Positions 52,290 through 61,598 of a stretch of 64,000 nucleotides of DNA are shown piece by piece. The DNA lies in the NCBI GenBank assembly GCA_041609715.1, contig JBFIQI010000001.1, positions 1 to 64,000 on the forward strand, written 5' to 3'. Source of the stretch: JABDLF01 sp041609715 (GTDB lineage Bacteria > Pseudomonadota > Gammaproteobacteria > Steroidobacterales > JABDLF01). The translations under genes were made by a program, and so were the position numbers. Within the stretch, counting starts at the first letter, position 1. Each line of letters opens with the position of its first letter. The notes under the pieces are model-generated. The model did not search any database. It was not told where the DNA came from and saw only the letters and a list, made by a program, of their open reading frames with translations.

Positions 52290-53017
52290 TCCAGGCCCTC
52301 ACCGGTTCCGATGGCCTGGACGAAAGCATCTTCAAGATTTTCCTCACCCGTTTCGGCGCGAATCTGGTCGGGGGTTCCGCTCGCCACCACCCGCCCGTTT
52401 GCGATGATCACGATCTCGTCACACAGGGCGGCGACTTCCTGCATCACGTGGCTTGAAAAGAGCACGCAGCGGCCATCGTCGCGCAGCCTGCGGATCAGCG
52501 TGCGTAAGGATCTTGTGGCCATCACGTCAAGACCATTGGTGGGCTCGTCAAGGAGAATATTGCGCGGCTCGTGCACCATGGCCCGGGCCAGGGCCACCTT
52601 GATGCGCTGCCCCTGGGAAAAGCCTTTGGCGCGGCGCCCTGCAAACTCGGAGATCTCCAGCATCTCTATGACCTGGTCGGTGCGGGCCGCCAGCGCCTTG
52701 CCGCTCAGACCGTTCATGCGCCCGAAAAACTCGATGTTTTCCCGTGCCGAAAGGCGCGGATACAGGCCGGCATCATGGGGCAGCACGCCCATGCGCTTGC
52801 GCACGGCCAGCTCTTCATGAACCACATCATGGCCGTCGACGCGGGCGCTGCCACCGTCTGGCTTCATGAGCGTATAAAGGATTCGCAGCGTAGTGGATTT
52901 GCCGGCACCATTGGGACCCAGCAGCCCGGTGATGCAGGCGTCCCGCGCCTCGAAAGAGACGCCCTTGAGGGCCTCAACCTTGCCGAAGGACTTGCGCAGG
53001 CCCTGTACTTCAATCAC
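52286..53017 (-). CDS. ABC transporter ATP-binding protein (NatA-like)
   Basis: A 243-residue ATPase with Walker A GPNGAGKSTTLRIL, signature FSQGQRIKVALARAM, Walker B NILLDEPTNGLD and the switch histidine in LFSSHVMQEV. It pairs with the NatB-like permease downstream. It overlaps the alpha/beta hydrolase gene by 4 bases, so the three genes form one unit. Confidence 0.95.
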   Translation of the reverse strand: MIEVQGLRKSFGKVEALKGVSFEARDACITGLLGPNGAGKSTTLRILYTLMKPDGGSARVDGHDVVHEELAVRKRMGVLPHDAGLYPRLSARENIEFFGRMNGLSGKALAARTDQVIEMLEISEFAGRRAKGFSQGQRIKVALARAMVHEPRNILLDEPTNGLDVMATRSLRTLIRRLRDDGRCVLFSSHVMQEVAALCDEIVIIANGRVVASGTPDQIRAETGEENLEDAFVQAIGTGEGLE

Positions 53018-54495
53018 GGCTGGGGGCCAGCGAAAGAAGTAAAGAACGGCATGGGCTCGATGTTTTCCACGCAGGCTATGTCCAGGTCCCGAATTTCGGC
53101 CGCCTGCACATATTCCGATATCAGCCGCGGCAGGCAGCCAACGGGCGCGAGTATATGGCCCATGTCCTTACCTACCAGGTGCAGATGGTTGGAGAGCGTG
53201 CGCGCGGCGCGCTCGGCATAATCCGGCGGCGTGACCGGATCAGCGCCCCCCGAGAGCAGCAGTACAGGCAACGCGGACACCACGGGGGACTTGAACCCCG
53301 GGTCTATTTTACCTGCGGGCCAGACCGAGCAAATGTCCTGCAGCAAGCGCAGCTGGCTGGTGCCCAGGTAAGTATCCTGCAGCGTTCGGGGGTCGGTGTC
53401 GGCATCACTGTAAAACGGCACGTCCTCGGTGCAGACCACGGAATTATGCATGCCGAAGTTGAGGGCGCTGCTGAGGGCACTCTCGATCATCAGGGACTGG
53501 GCAGCCAGGGGTTCCAGGTGGGACCTGCTAATTGCTGCGTCGAGCAGCAGCGGCATGAGCGCAACGCTTTCCGGCGCGTAGCTCAGCAAGCGGATTGTGA
53601 TGGCAAAGCGGTCATAGTCAAAGCTAAGGTCGCGCAATTGGCCCGAAAGGGGATCGGTGAGCCGCAGCTTGCGCTCTTCCCGCAGCAGTTCGGCCGCCAG
53701 CTCCTCAAACTGCCCTTGCATGTCCGGAAAAGTCGACTGGCATGCCGCGTTGACGGCGCAGCGTTCGAACACTTTGTTCAGCGCTCTCTGGGCACTCAAT
53801 GCGATGCCCGGCCCCAGGTTGATATCCGCAGGCACCACACCGTCGAGAATCAGGCTGCGCACCCGTTGCGGGTACTTGCGCAGGTAATGCAGTCCGACAC
53901 GCGTGCCGTAGCTGCCGCCGTAAATGTTGAGCTGCTCGTAGCCCAGGGCGGCACGCACCCTGTCGAGATCATCGACGGCGATGCTGGTGGTATAGAGCCG
54001 GGGGTCAGTCTGCAGGCCATCCAGGCATTCCTGCACCGAGCGTAACACCGCGTCCCCGGCAGGTTTTCCGCCGATCAATGGCTCATCCTGAGGGCAGTCA
54101 AGGGCAGCGGATTTGCCGGTGCCGCGCTGGTCCACCAACAAAATATCGCGGTCGCGTCGCACGCCCTCAAAGGCGTGCTGCAGGTCTACGAAAGCAGAGC
54201 TTGCTGCCTGCCCCGGACCGCCGGCCAGAAAAGTGAACGCATCGTCCGGCGGCTCTTCAGTCTGTGCCGGCACCAGGGCAACGAATAACTCGATGCTGCG
54301 ACCATCGGTCGCGTCGGGGTTTTCCGGCACCCGGAAATAACCGCACCGGGCAGACATTGCGGAGTAACCTCCGGCGCCAATAATCTCGCAGTCGTCGAGT
54401 TGCAGCGTATCGGCGCCGCTCGCAGGCGGGGACTGCAGCAGCAAGACCCACAGCAAAGCAAGCGACCACCAGCAATTGTGGGGATGGTCCGGCAT
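53014..54495 (-). CDS. Secreted alpha/beta hydrolase, tripeptidyl-aminopeptidase type
   Basis: A 493-residue enzyme with an N-terminal signal peptide, the alpha/beta hydrolase fold (LVDQRGTGKSAALDCP; nucleophile elbow YGGSYGTRVG) and a TAP-like C-terminal domain with LLSGGADPVTPPDYAERA and the catalytic His in KDMGHI. These enzymes cleave N-terminal prolyl or tripeptide units from peptides. Being first in an operon with an ABC exporter, it may act on or protect from an exported or imported peptide; this is inference. Confidence 0.9.
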   Translation of the reverse strand: MPDHPHNCWWSLALLWVLLLQSPPASGADTLQLDDCEIIGAGGYSAMSARCGYFRVPENPDATDGRSIELFVALVPAQTEEPPDDAFTFLAGGPGQAASSAFVDLQHAFEGVRRDRDILLVDQRGTGKSAALDCPQDEPLIGGKPAGDAVLRSVQECLDGLQTDPRLYTTSIAVDDLDRVRAALGYEQLNIYGGSYGTRVGLHYLRKYPQRVRSLILDGVVPADINLGPGIALSAQRALNKVFERCAVNAACQSTFPDMQGQFEELAAELLREERKLRLTDPLSGQLRDLSFDYDRFAITIRLLSYAPESVALMPLLLDAAISRSHLEPLAAQSLMIESALSSALNFGMHNSVVCTEDVPFYSDADTDPRTLQDTYLGTSQLRLLQDICSVWPAGKIDPGFKSPVVSALPVLLLSGGADPVTPPDYAERAARTLSNHLHLVGKDMGHILAPVGCLPRLISEYVQAAEIRDLDIACVENIEPMPFFTSFAGPQP

Positions 54496-54535
54496 GGGTT
54501 AGCCATCATAGAGAGGGGCGCTGCCCCGGGCAATG

Positions 54536-54564
54536 AAAAAGGCCGCCCGGAGGCGGCCTTGTTT
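54536..54564 (-). terminator. Intrinsic terminator after DUF4332
   Basis: The stem GGCCGCC/GGCGGCC (54541-54558, 4-base loop) is flanked by A and T runs; read on the minus strand it is followed by TTTTTC. It ends the DUF4332 transcript and separates it from the hydrolase-NatAB operon. Confidence 0.85.
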
Positions 54565-54581
54565 GATATTTCAGCCTGGTA

Positions 54582-54989
54582 TCAGTGTTTGACCATCGGT
54601 GCCAGGATCTTGGCCTGTGCGACCCAGCCGGCTACTACCTTTGCGCTTGGCACATTACGAACCAGGCGCTTGGCCTTGTTGATATCAGCCATGGCTGCAG
54701 CCAGGTTGTCGGCGTTACGGTTGCGCAGTTCCTTCACCGTGTCCACTCCGGCACATTCCAACAGCTCGGCGTACTGGCTTGCGACGCCTTTCACGCGAAA
54801 CAGGTCGGCATGATTTACCCACTTCAGAATGTTGCTTTCGCTGAGGCCGGTCTTCTCGGCAATCTTTTTGCGGCCCTGCTTGGTGCAGCCCATGTCCAGA
54901 AGGTGCCCCACGCTACGGCATCCAGCCGCCCGCAACTTGGCCCCGTATGCCGGGCCCACACCCTCGATATCTTCAATTTTCTTCGCCAT
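54582..54989 (-). CDS. DUF4332 domain protein (helix-hairpin-helix)
   Basis: A 135-residue basic protein of DUF4332, built from two helix-hairpin-helix-like repeats: IEGVGPAYGAKLRAAGCRSV near the N-terminus and KGVASQYAELLECAGVDTV in the middle. Such modules usually contact DNA or RNA backbones, but no function has been shown. It has its own RBS (GGGAGC) and terminator, and is divergent from mnmG. Confidence 0.88.
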   Translation of the reverse strand: MAKKIEDIEGVGPAYGAKLRAAGCRSVGHLLDMGCTKQGRKKIAEKTGLSESNILKWVNHADLFRVKGVASQYAELLECAGVDTVKELRNRNADNLAAAMADINKAKRLVRNVPSAKVVAGWVAQAKILAPMVKH

Positions 54990-55196
54990 TATCTTGCTCC
55001 CGCTATCTTTGGTCTGTTGGAGTCAGTAAAAGACGGCCGGATTTTACGCATTAAATGCCCGAATTTCATGGTGGGGATTGCAAAACATTGTAGCTTGCGG
55101 GTTCCCACCAGGCGCACACAGGCACTGATCGTGCTGGTTATTGTTTCGCCAGCTGAATAAAATACCGCCACCTTTTTCCGGCAGTATTTACAGTGT

Positions 55197-57122
55197 ATGC
55201 GAGATTCAGCCCGATTTGACGTTATCGTCATCGGTGGCGGCCATGCCGGCACCGAGGCTGCGCTGGCGGCTGCCCGGCTGGGTGCCCGGACGCTATTGCT
55301 TACGCAAAATATCGAGACCATCGGGCAAATGAGCTGCAACCCTGCCATTGGCGGCATCGGCAAGGGCCACCTGGTACGCGAAATCGATGCGCTGGGCGGC
55401 ATCATGGCCCGGGCGGCTGATGCCGCGGGCATCCAGTTTCGCACCCTCAACGCGCGCAAAGGCGCGGCCGTGCGCGCCACCCGGGCTCAGGCAGACCGCT
55501 CGCTTTATCGCAGCGCGGTGCGACGCCTGGTGGAAGCCCAGCCGGGACTCAGCCTGTTCCAGGGGGCGGCGGACGATCTCGTCATCGAGGGCACCAGGCT
55601 GCGGGGCGTCAAGACCTCCGGGGGCCTGGTATTCCAGGCGCCCGCCGTGGTCCTGACCGTGGGGACGTTCCTGGGCGGGCGCATCCATGTCGGCGAAGAA
55701 AATTCACCGGGAGGCCGCGCCGGCGACCCGCCTGCCAACCGGCTCGCACGCCGAATGCGGGAACTGCCGTTTCGCGTCCGTCGACTGAAAACCGGCACGC
55801 CGCCGCGCATCGACGGCCGCAGCGTTAACTTCAGCAAACTGGCAGAGCAGCCAGGCGATGATCCGCGGCCGGTGTTTTCTTTCGTGGGGCATCCGGGACA
55901 ACATCCGCGCCAGGTGCCTTGTCATATCACCCATACCAACGAGCAAACCCACGAAATCATCCGTGCGGCCCTGCATCGTTCTCCCATGTATTCAGGCGCC
56001 ATCGACGGCGTCGGACCGCGTTACTGTCCTTCCGTCGAAGACAAAGTAGTCCGTTTTGCCGACAAGATCTCGCACCAGATTTTCGTGGAGCCGGAAGGTC
56101 TTCACAGCCGCGAACTTTATCCCAATGGCATCTCCACCAGCTTGCCATTTGAAGTGCAGCTTGAGTTTGTGCGCAGCATCAGGGGTTTTGAAACAGCCCA
56201 CATTACCCGCCCCGGCTACGCCATCGAATACGATTTCTTCGATCCCCGCGACCTGCGCTATTCGCTGGAGACGCGAGCCATCAGCGGGCTGTATTTCGCC
56301 GGCCAGATCAATGGCACCACGGGTTACGAAGAAGCCGCAGCCCAGGGCTTGCTGGCCGGTACCAACGCGGCCCTCGCGGTCCAGGACAAAGCGCCCTGGT
56401 GGCCGCGCCGCGACGAGGCGTACCTGGGCGTCCTGATAGACGACCTGATATCCCGGGGAACCAGCGAGCCTTACCGGATGTTCACCAGCCGCGCCGAATA
56501 CCGCCTGAGTTTGCGAGAGGACAACGCGGACCTGCGGCTGACACCGGTGGGTCGCCAACTCGGCTTGGTAGACGAACACCGCTGGCGGATATTTGCGGCG
56601 CGTCGCGATGCCGTGTCGGCGGAAACGCAGCGCCTCGCCAGTCTTGTGGTGCGGCCCAAAGACGTGCCGGCGGACCTTGCCGGCGCCGTGTTTGGTGGCG
56701 GGCTTTCCCGGGAAAGCAGTGCCCTGGAGCTGCTCAAGCGCCCCGGTGTCGACTACGCGAGTGTTGCGAGTATTCCCCGGGTGGGGCCCTTGATCCCTCC
56801 CGAAGGCATCGAGGCGCCGCTGCTGGAAACGGTGTGTCGCTCCGTCGAACGCCAGGTGGAAATCGAAGCGCGTTACGCGGGTTATATAGATCGCCAGCGC
56901 GAAGAAATTGATCGCAATCGTCGCAACGAAGACATGCTGCTCCCGCCCGACATCGATTACGAAACCGTGCGCGGCCTCTCCAGCGAGGTTTGCCAGAAAC
57001 TGGATGAGCGTCGCCCGGAAACCCTGGGGCAGGCTGCGCGCATTCCCGGCATTACACCGGCGGCGATTTCCTTGCTGCTGGTGCACCTGAAAAAACGCCA
57101 GCCGCGACGCAGAGCATCCTGA
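55197..57122 (+). CDS. mnmG: tRNA uridine-5-carboxymethylaminomethyl modification enzyme MnmG
   Basis: FAD-dependent partner of MnmE in wobble-uridine modification. It shows the FAD fold IGGGHAGTEAALAAARLGAR, CNPAIGGIGKGHLVREIDAL and the C-terminal helical domain (RIPGITPAAISLLLVHLKK). The 641 residues match the family. It is usually next to mnmE and followed by rsmG-parAB; here an oligopeptide transporter operon follows instead. Confidence 0.98.
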   Translation: MRDSARFDVIVIGGGHAGTEAALAAARLGARTLLLTQNIETIGQMSCNPAIGGIGKGHLVREIDALGGIMARAADAAGIQFRTLNARKGAAVRATRAQADRSLYRSAVRRLVEAQPGLSLFQGAADDLVIEGTRLRGVKTSGGLVFQAPAVVLTVGTFLGGRIHVGEENSPGGRAGDPPANRLARRMRELPFRVRRLKTGTPPRIDGRSVNFSKLAEQPGDDPRPVFSFVGHPGQHPRQVPCHITHTNEQTHEIIRAALHRSPMYSGAIDGVGPRYCPSVEDKVVRFADKISHQIFVEPEGLHSRELYPNGISTSLPFEVQLEFVRSIRGFETAHITRPGYAIEYDFFDPRDLRYSLETRAISGLYFAGQINGTTGYEEAAAQGLLAGTNAALAVQDKAPWWPRRDEAYLGVLIDDLISRGTSEPYRMFTSRAEYRLSLREDNADLRLTPVGRQLGLVDEHRWRIFAARRDAVSAETQRLASLVVRPKDVPADLAGAVFGGGLSRESSALELLKRPGVDYASVASIPRVGPLIPPEGIEAPLLETVCRSVERQVEIEARYAGYIDRQREEIDRNRRNEDMLLPPDIDYETVRGLSSEVCQKLDERRPETLGQAARIPGITPAAISLLLVHLKKRQPRRRAS

Positions 57123-58753
57123 ACATTCGTTCCTCAATTGTTTGCTTGCTTGTCTGCATGGTGCAGCTGGCCGCTTGCGGGAAGAACCCACAGCCGCCCG
57201 CCAGCGCAGGCCCGCAAGCCGGCACTGCCGGCGAGGGCAAGGTGTTTCGCCGCGGGAATGGTGGCGACCCTGACTCGCTGGATCCGCATCGCTCCGAGGG
57301 CACTGGCTCCGCAGAGATCCTGCGCGACCTGTTCGAGGGCCTGGTGGGCGAAACGGTAAGCGCCGAGCTGCGCCCCGCAGGCGCGCAGCGCTGGGACATC
57401 AGCAATGATGGGCTGACTTATACCTTCTACCTGCATCGCGACTCGCGCTGGTCCAACGGCGACCCGGTGGTGGCAGAGGACTTCGCGTTCGGTCTGCGCC
57501 GCAGCGTCACGCCGGCCACGGCCTCGTCCTATTCCCAGCTCCTCAAGCCCATCGAAAACGCGGCTGCAGTCATTGCCGGCGAATTGCCGCCCAGCGCCCT
57601 GGGGGTTGCGGCCCTGGACGACCATACCCTGCGGATCCGGCTGGCCAGTCCGACGCCGTATTTTCTTGGGCTGCTCACGCACGCATCCGCCTATCCGGTG
57701 CACCGCGCCAGCCTGGAGGCGCATGGCGACAAGTTCACGCGCCCGGGCAATCTGGTAAGCAACGGGCCGTACAGGCTGGACGAGTTCGTCGCACAGTCCC
57801 ACGTAAAGATTGTCAAGAACCCCCACTATCGGGAGCGCCAGCACGTCGCCATCGATACCGTGTATTACTACAACACGGAAGATCGCAATGCCGAGCTCAA
57901 GCGTTATCGTGCAGACGAGCTGGACTACACCTTTGTCATTCCTACCACGCAGCTTGGCTGGATACGGGAAAACCTCGGGGATGAGCTGAAATCCGCCCCT
58001 TACCTAAGCGTCTATTACTACATTCTGAATCTCTCCAAACCGCCATTCGAAGACCAGCCGAAGCTGCGCCAGGCGCTCAGCATGGCCATCGACCGCAAGG
58101 TGCTGGTGGAAAAGGTGACCGGTACCCGCGAGGTTCCCGCTTATGGCTTCGTTCCGCCGGGCGTGGCGGGGCATGAATCGCAAAGCTACGCATGGTCCGG
58201 GCTGGAGGATTCCCAGCGTATTGCCATGGCACAGGCGCTGTACACCGAGTCCGGGTACTCACGCGACCAGCCGCTCAGAACCGAGATTCGCTACAACACC
58301 TCAGAGAATCACAAGAAGATTGCGGTGGCCATCGCCGCCATGTGGAAACAGGTGCTCGGGGTGGAGGCAACGCTGGTTAACGAAGAGTGGAAAGTGTTCC
58401 TGCAAACCCGCAAGAATCGCGAGGCCTGGGAGGTCTTTCGTTTCAGCTGGGTTGGTGATTACAACGACGCCAACACCTTTTTGGAAATCATGCATTCAGA
58501 GCATGGCCAGAATGACGCGGCCTACGCAAACCCCCGCTACGATCGGCTGCTGGACGCGGCGGCCGTGGAAACCGACATGCGGGCGCGCAGCGCCCTGCTG
58601 GGCGAAGCGGAGCGCGTCCTGCTGGGGGATTATCCCGTGATCCCGCTTTATTTCCCGGTCAGCAAACACCTGGTCAAACCCTGGGTAAAGGGTTACGTGC
58701 CCAATGTGATGAACCGCGACCAGTCACGGTACTACCGCATAGAAAAGAACTGA
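57119..58753 (+). CDS. oppA: Oligopeptide ABC transporter substrate-binding lipoprotein
   Basis: Periplasmic solute-binding lipoprotein of the Opp/Dpp family (SBP_bac_5). The lipobox LAAC is preceded by VCLLVCMVQ, and positive residues (NIRSS) lie upstream of the first canonical start codons. TTG at 57146 is the first usual start but leaves no basic n-region. CTG at 57119, overlapping the mnmG stop as CTGA, would give a complete signal sequence and is used here with low certainty. Mature domain marks include GNGGDPDSLDPHRSEGTGSA and VGDYNDANTFLEI. Peptides are the likely ligand. Confidence 0.9.
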   Translation: MNIRSSIVCLLVCMVQLAACGKNPQPPASAGPQAGTAGEGKVFRRGNGGDPDSLDPHRSEGTGSAEILRDLFEGLVGETVSAELRPAGAQRWDISNDGLTYTFYLHRDSRWSNGDPVVAEDFAFGLRRSVTPATASSYSQLLKPIENAAAVIAGELPPSALGVAALDDHTLRIRLASPTPYFLGLLTHASAYPVHRASLEAHGDKFTRPGNLVSNGPYRLDEFVAQSHVKIVKNPHYRERQHVAIDTVYYYNTEDRNAELKRYRADELDYTFVIPTTQLGWIRENLGDELKSAPYLSVYYYILNLSKPPFEDQPKLRQALSMAIDRKVLVEKVTGTREVPAYGFVPPGVAGHESQSYAWSGLEDSQRIAMAQALYTESGYSRDQPLRTEIRYNTSENHKKIAVAIAAMWKQVLGVEATLVNEEWKVFLQTRKNREAWEVFRFSWVGDYNDANTFLEIMHSEHGQNDAAYANPRYDRLLDAAAVETDMRARSALLGEAERVLLGDYPVIPLYFPVSKHLVKPWVKGYVPNVMNRDQSRYYRIEKN

Positions 58754-58816
58754 CCCTTTCCGGGCGGGGTGCGGTGTTATGATCGCGCACGCCATGATTA
58801 CTGGAAATACGCGGCC

Positions 58817-59746
58817 GTGCTGAGCTATTCCTTGCGCAGGGCGCTGGGCGCAATTCCCACCTTGTTGCTGCTGTTGGCGCTGACCTTCGTACTGGTACGC
58901 GTTGCACCAGGCGGGCCCTTCGACACCGAACGCAACCTGCCGCCGGAAATCGAAGCCAACCTGGAGCGCGCCTATCATCTCCACGAATCGCTGCCGCGGC
59001 AGTTTTTGCGCTACCTCGGAAATCTGCTGCAGGGAGATTTCGGTCCGTCGTTTCAGTACCGGGATTACACGGTCGGCGAACTCATCGCTGCCGGTTTTCC
59101 CGTGTCACTTAGCCTGGGCGCCAGCGCCATGCTGCTGGCCCTGTTGCTGGGCGTCTTCATCGGTGTAATTGCCGCGCTTCGGCAAAACAGTCTGGCAGAT
59201 CACGGGGCCATGGCCCTGGCGATGACCGGCATATCGGTGCCCAACTTTGTCATGGCGCCGCTATTGATTCTGGTCTTCGGCGTGTACCTGGGATGGCTGC
59301 CTGCCGGCGGGCTTGGCGGCAGCAGCCTGCACCTGACCAACATGATATTGCCGGTTGTCACTCTGGCTTTGCCGCAAATTGCATATATCGCCCGCCTGAC
59401 CCGCGGCAGCATGATCGAAGTGCTGCACAGCGACTTCATACGGACGGCCCGCGCCAAGGGTCTGCCACTGCGTCAACTGGTATTGCGCCACGCCCTGAAG
59501 CCGGCACTGCTGCCGGTGGTTTCCTACCTCGGACCAGCGACGGCAGGCATCATCACCGGATCGGTGGTGATTGAGCAGATTTTCGGGTTGCCCGGCCTGG
59601 GCCGTTATTTTGTGCAGGGAGCGCTCAATCGCGACTACACACTCGTCATGGGCGTGGTGGTGTTTTTTGGTGTGCTGATCATTCTCTTCAACTTGCTGGT
59701 AGATCTCGTGTATGCGGTGCTGGATCCGCGGGTGCGGCACAAATGA
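58817..59746 (+). CDS. oppB: Oligopeptide ABC transporter permease OppB
   Basis: Inner-membrane permease of 309 residues with six helices. It starts MLSYSLRRALGAIPTLLLLL (initiated by GTG at 58817) and carries the ABC-contact loop DFIRTARAKGLPLRQLVLRH. The frame is open upstream but without family similarity. It overlaps oppC by 4 bases. Confidence 0.95.
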   Translation: MLSYSLRRALGAIPTLLLLLALTFVLVRVAPGGPFDTERNLPPEIEANLERAYHLHESLPRQFLRYLGNLLQGDFGPSFQYRDYTVGELIAAGFPVSLSLGASAMLLALLLGVFIGVIAALRQNSLADHGAMALAMTGISVPNFVMAPLLILVFGVYLGWLPAGGLGGSSLHLTNMILPVVTLALPQIAYIARLTRGSMIEVLHSDFIRTARAKGLPLRQLVLRHALKPALLPVVSYLGPATAGIITGSVVIEQIFGLPGLGRYFVQGALNRDYTLVMGVVVFFGVLIILFNLLVDLVYAVLDPRVRHK

Positions 59747-60633
59747 ACGCCGCCCCGGTGCTGGCAGCATCGTCTGAACCGCTTACGGGCCGCAGCCTGT
59801 GGCAGGATGCCCGGCGGCGCCTGCTGCAAAACCGGGCCGCCATGATCAGCATCACCCTGCTCGCGCTTATGAGTCTGGTGGTGGTGGTGGGTCCGCTATT
59901 GAGCCCGCATGCCTACGATTATGCTGATTTTGGTCACATCTCCGCGCCGCCCTCGGTCTCGGACTGGCACTTGTTCGGCACCGATGCCGTGGGCCGCGAT
60001 CTGTTCGTTCGTACCCTTTACGGCGGACGGGTGTCGCTGATGGTGGGTCTGGTGAGTACTCTGGTAAGCCTCCTGATCGGCGTGTCCTGGGGCGCAACGG
60101 CCGGCTATCTCGGGGGCCGCATCGACGGCCTGATGATGCGCGTCGTGGATATCCTGTACGCCCTGCCTTTCATGTTTTTCGTGATCCTGCTGATGGTGGT
60201 ATTTGGTCGCAACCTGTTGCTCATTTTCGTTGCCATCGGCGCGATCACCTGGCTGGACATGGCGCGCATCGTCCGCGGGCAAACTCTGAGTCTCAAGCAT
60301 CGCGAGTTTGTGGAGGCCGCGCAATCTTTCGGAGCGTCCAGCGCCAGCATCATCCGGCGACATATCGTGCCCAATCTCCTGGGCATTGTTATGGTGTACG
60401 TGACGCTCACCATTCCCCGGGTAATCCTGGTGGAATCTTTTCTGAGCTTCCTGGGGCTTGGTGTGCAGGAGCCGCTCACCTCGTGGGGCGCACTGGTCAA
60501 CGAGGGCACCCAGGAGCTCGAAAGCGCCCCTTGGATGCTCATTTTCCCGGCGGGCTTTCTGGCCACCACGCTGTTCTGCTTCAACTTTATCGGCGATGGT
60601 CTGCGAGATGCGCTGGATCCGCGCGACCGCTAG
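59743..60633 (+). CDS. oppC: Oligopeptide ABC transporter permease OppC
   Basis: The second permease, 296 residues. It shows the N-terminal OppC helix (MISITLLALMSLVVVVGPLL), the periplasmic loop HLFGTDAVGRDLFVRTLYGG and the ABC-contact loop EFVEAAQSFGASSASIIRRH. It is followed 2 bases later by oppD. Confidence 0.95.
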   Translation: MNAAPVLAASSEPLTGRSLWQDARRRLLQNRAAMISITLLALMSLVVVVGPLLSPHAYDYADFGHISAPPSVSDWHLFGTDAVGRDLFVRTLYGGRVSLMVGLVSTLVSLLIGVSWGATAGYLGGRIDGLMMRVVDILYALPFMFFVILLMVVFGRNLLLIFVAIGAITWLDMARIVRGQTLSLKHREFVEAAQSFGASSASIIRRHIVPNLLGIVMVYVTLTIPRVILVESFLSFLGLGVQEPLTSWGALVNEGTQELESAPWMLIFPAGFLATTLFCFNFIGDGLRDALDPRDR

Positions 60634-60635
60634 CA

Positions 60636-61598
60636 ATGTTGCTTGAAGTAGAAAATCTGCAGGTTCGTTTTGACACGCCGGACGGCGCGGTGCATGCGGT
60701 CAACGGGCTGGATTTTAGTCTGGACAAAGGCCGCACTCTCGGCATCGTCGGCGAGTCCGGTTCGGGTAAAAGTCAAAGCGTGTTGGCCATGATGGGGCTG
60801 CTGGGGGCCAGCGGACGGGCGCAGGGCAGGGTGCGTTTCGATGGCGAGCAGATTCTGAATTTGCCGCCCGGGAGATTGAATCGCCTGCGCGGTCGACGCA
60901 TTGCCATGGTTTTCCAGGACCCGATGACCAGCCTCAACCCCTATTTGACGGTCGAAACACAAATGTTGGAAGTCCTGCGGCTGCATCAAGGTATGGACCG
61001 GAACACGGCGCGGCGTCGCTGTGTGGAGATGCTGAGTGCGGTGCACATTGCCGATCCAAAGACGCGTCTCAGGCGCTATCCCCATGAGCTTTCCGGCGGC
61101 ATGCGGCAGCGCGTGATGATTGCGATGGCGCTCCTGTGTGACCCGGATCTGCTGATCGCCGATGAGCCGACCACCGCGCTGGATGTGACCGTGCAAGCGC
61201 AGATCCTGGCTTTGTTACGGGACTTGCAGGCGCAATTCGGCACCGCGATTATCCTGATCACCCACGACCTGGGCGTCGTTGCGGGCAGCTGTGACGACGT
61301 GCTGGTGATGTACGGTGGCCAGGTCATGGAAAGCGGGGCCGCAGAGGACATTTTCTATGCTGCGCGGCATCCTTATACCCAGGCGCTGTTGCGCTCCATG
61401 CCAAGCCTGGAGCACGAGCCGGGCAAAACTTTGTCGGCCATACCCGGGAACCCGCCCGATTTACGCAAGCTGCCGGCAGGCTGCCCCTTTTATGCGCGCT
61501 GCCAACACCGCTTTGCAGTATGTGCAGACAAGCGGCCCGCAGTGCACCGGCTGGCCGGTCGGCATGCCAGCGCCTGCCACCTGGAAAGCGCATCATGA
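60636..61598 (+). CDS. oppD: Oligopeptide ABC transporter ATPase OppD
   Basis: ATPase of 320 residues: Walker A GESGSGKSQSVLAMMG, signature ELSGGMRQRVMIAMALL, Walker B LLIADEPTTALD. The C-terminal extension has the cysteine set CPFYARCQHRFAVC plus a further Cys, which in related DppD proteins binds an iron-sulfur cluster. ATG at 60636; overlaps oppF by 4 bases. Confidence 0.96.
   Translation: MLLEVENLQVRFDTPDGAVHAVNGLDFSLDKGRTLGIVGESGSGKSQSVLAMMGLLGASGRAQGRVRFDGEQILNLPPGRLNRLRGRRIAMVFQDPMTSLNPYLTVETQMLEVLRLHQGMDRNTARRRCVEMLSAVHIADPKTRLRRYPHELSGGMRQRVMIAMALLCDPDLLIADEPTTALDVTVQAQILALLRDLQAQFGTAIILITHDLGVVAGSCDDVLVMYGGQVMESGAAEDIFYAARHPYTQALLRSMPSLEHEPGKTLSAIPGNPPDLRKLPAGCPFYARCQHRFAVCADKRPAVHRLAGRHASACHLESAS

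Noticed and set aside
55992..57191. 399-codon minus-strand open frame
   Set aside because: Antisense to mnmG with no start signal or family features.
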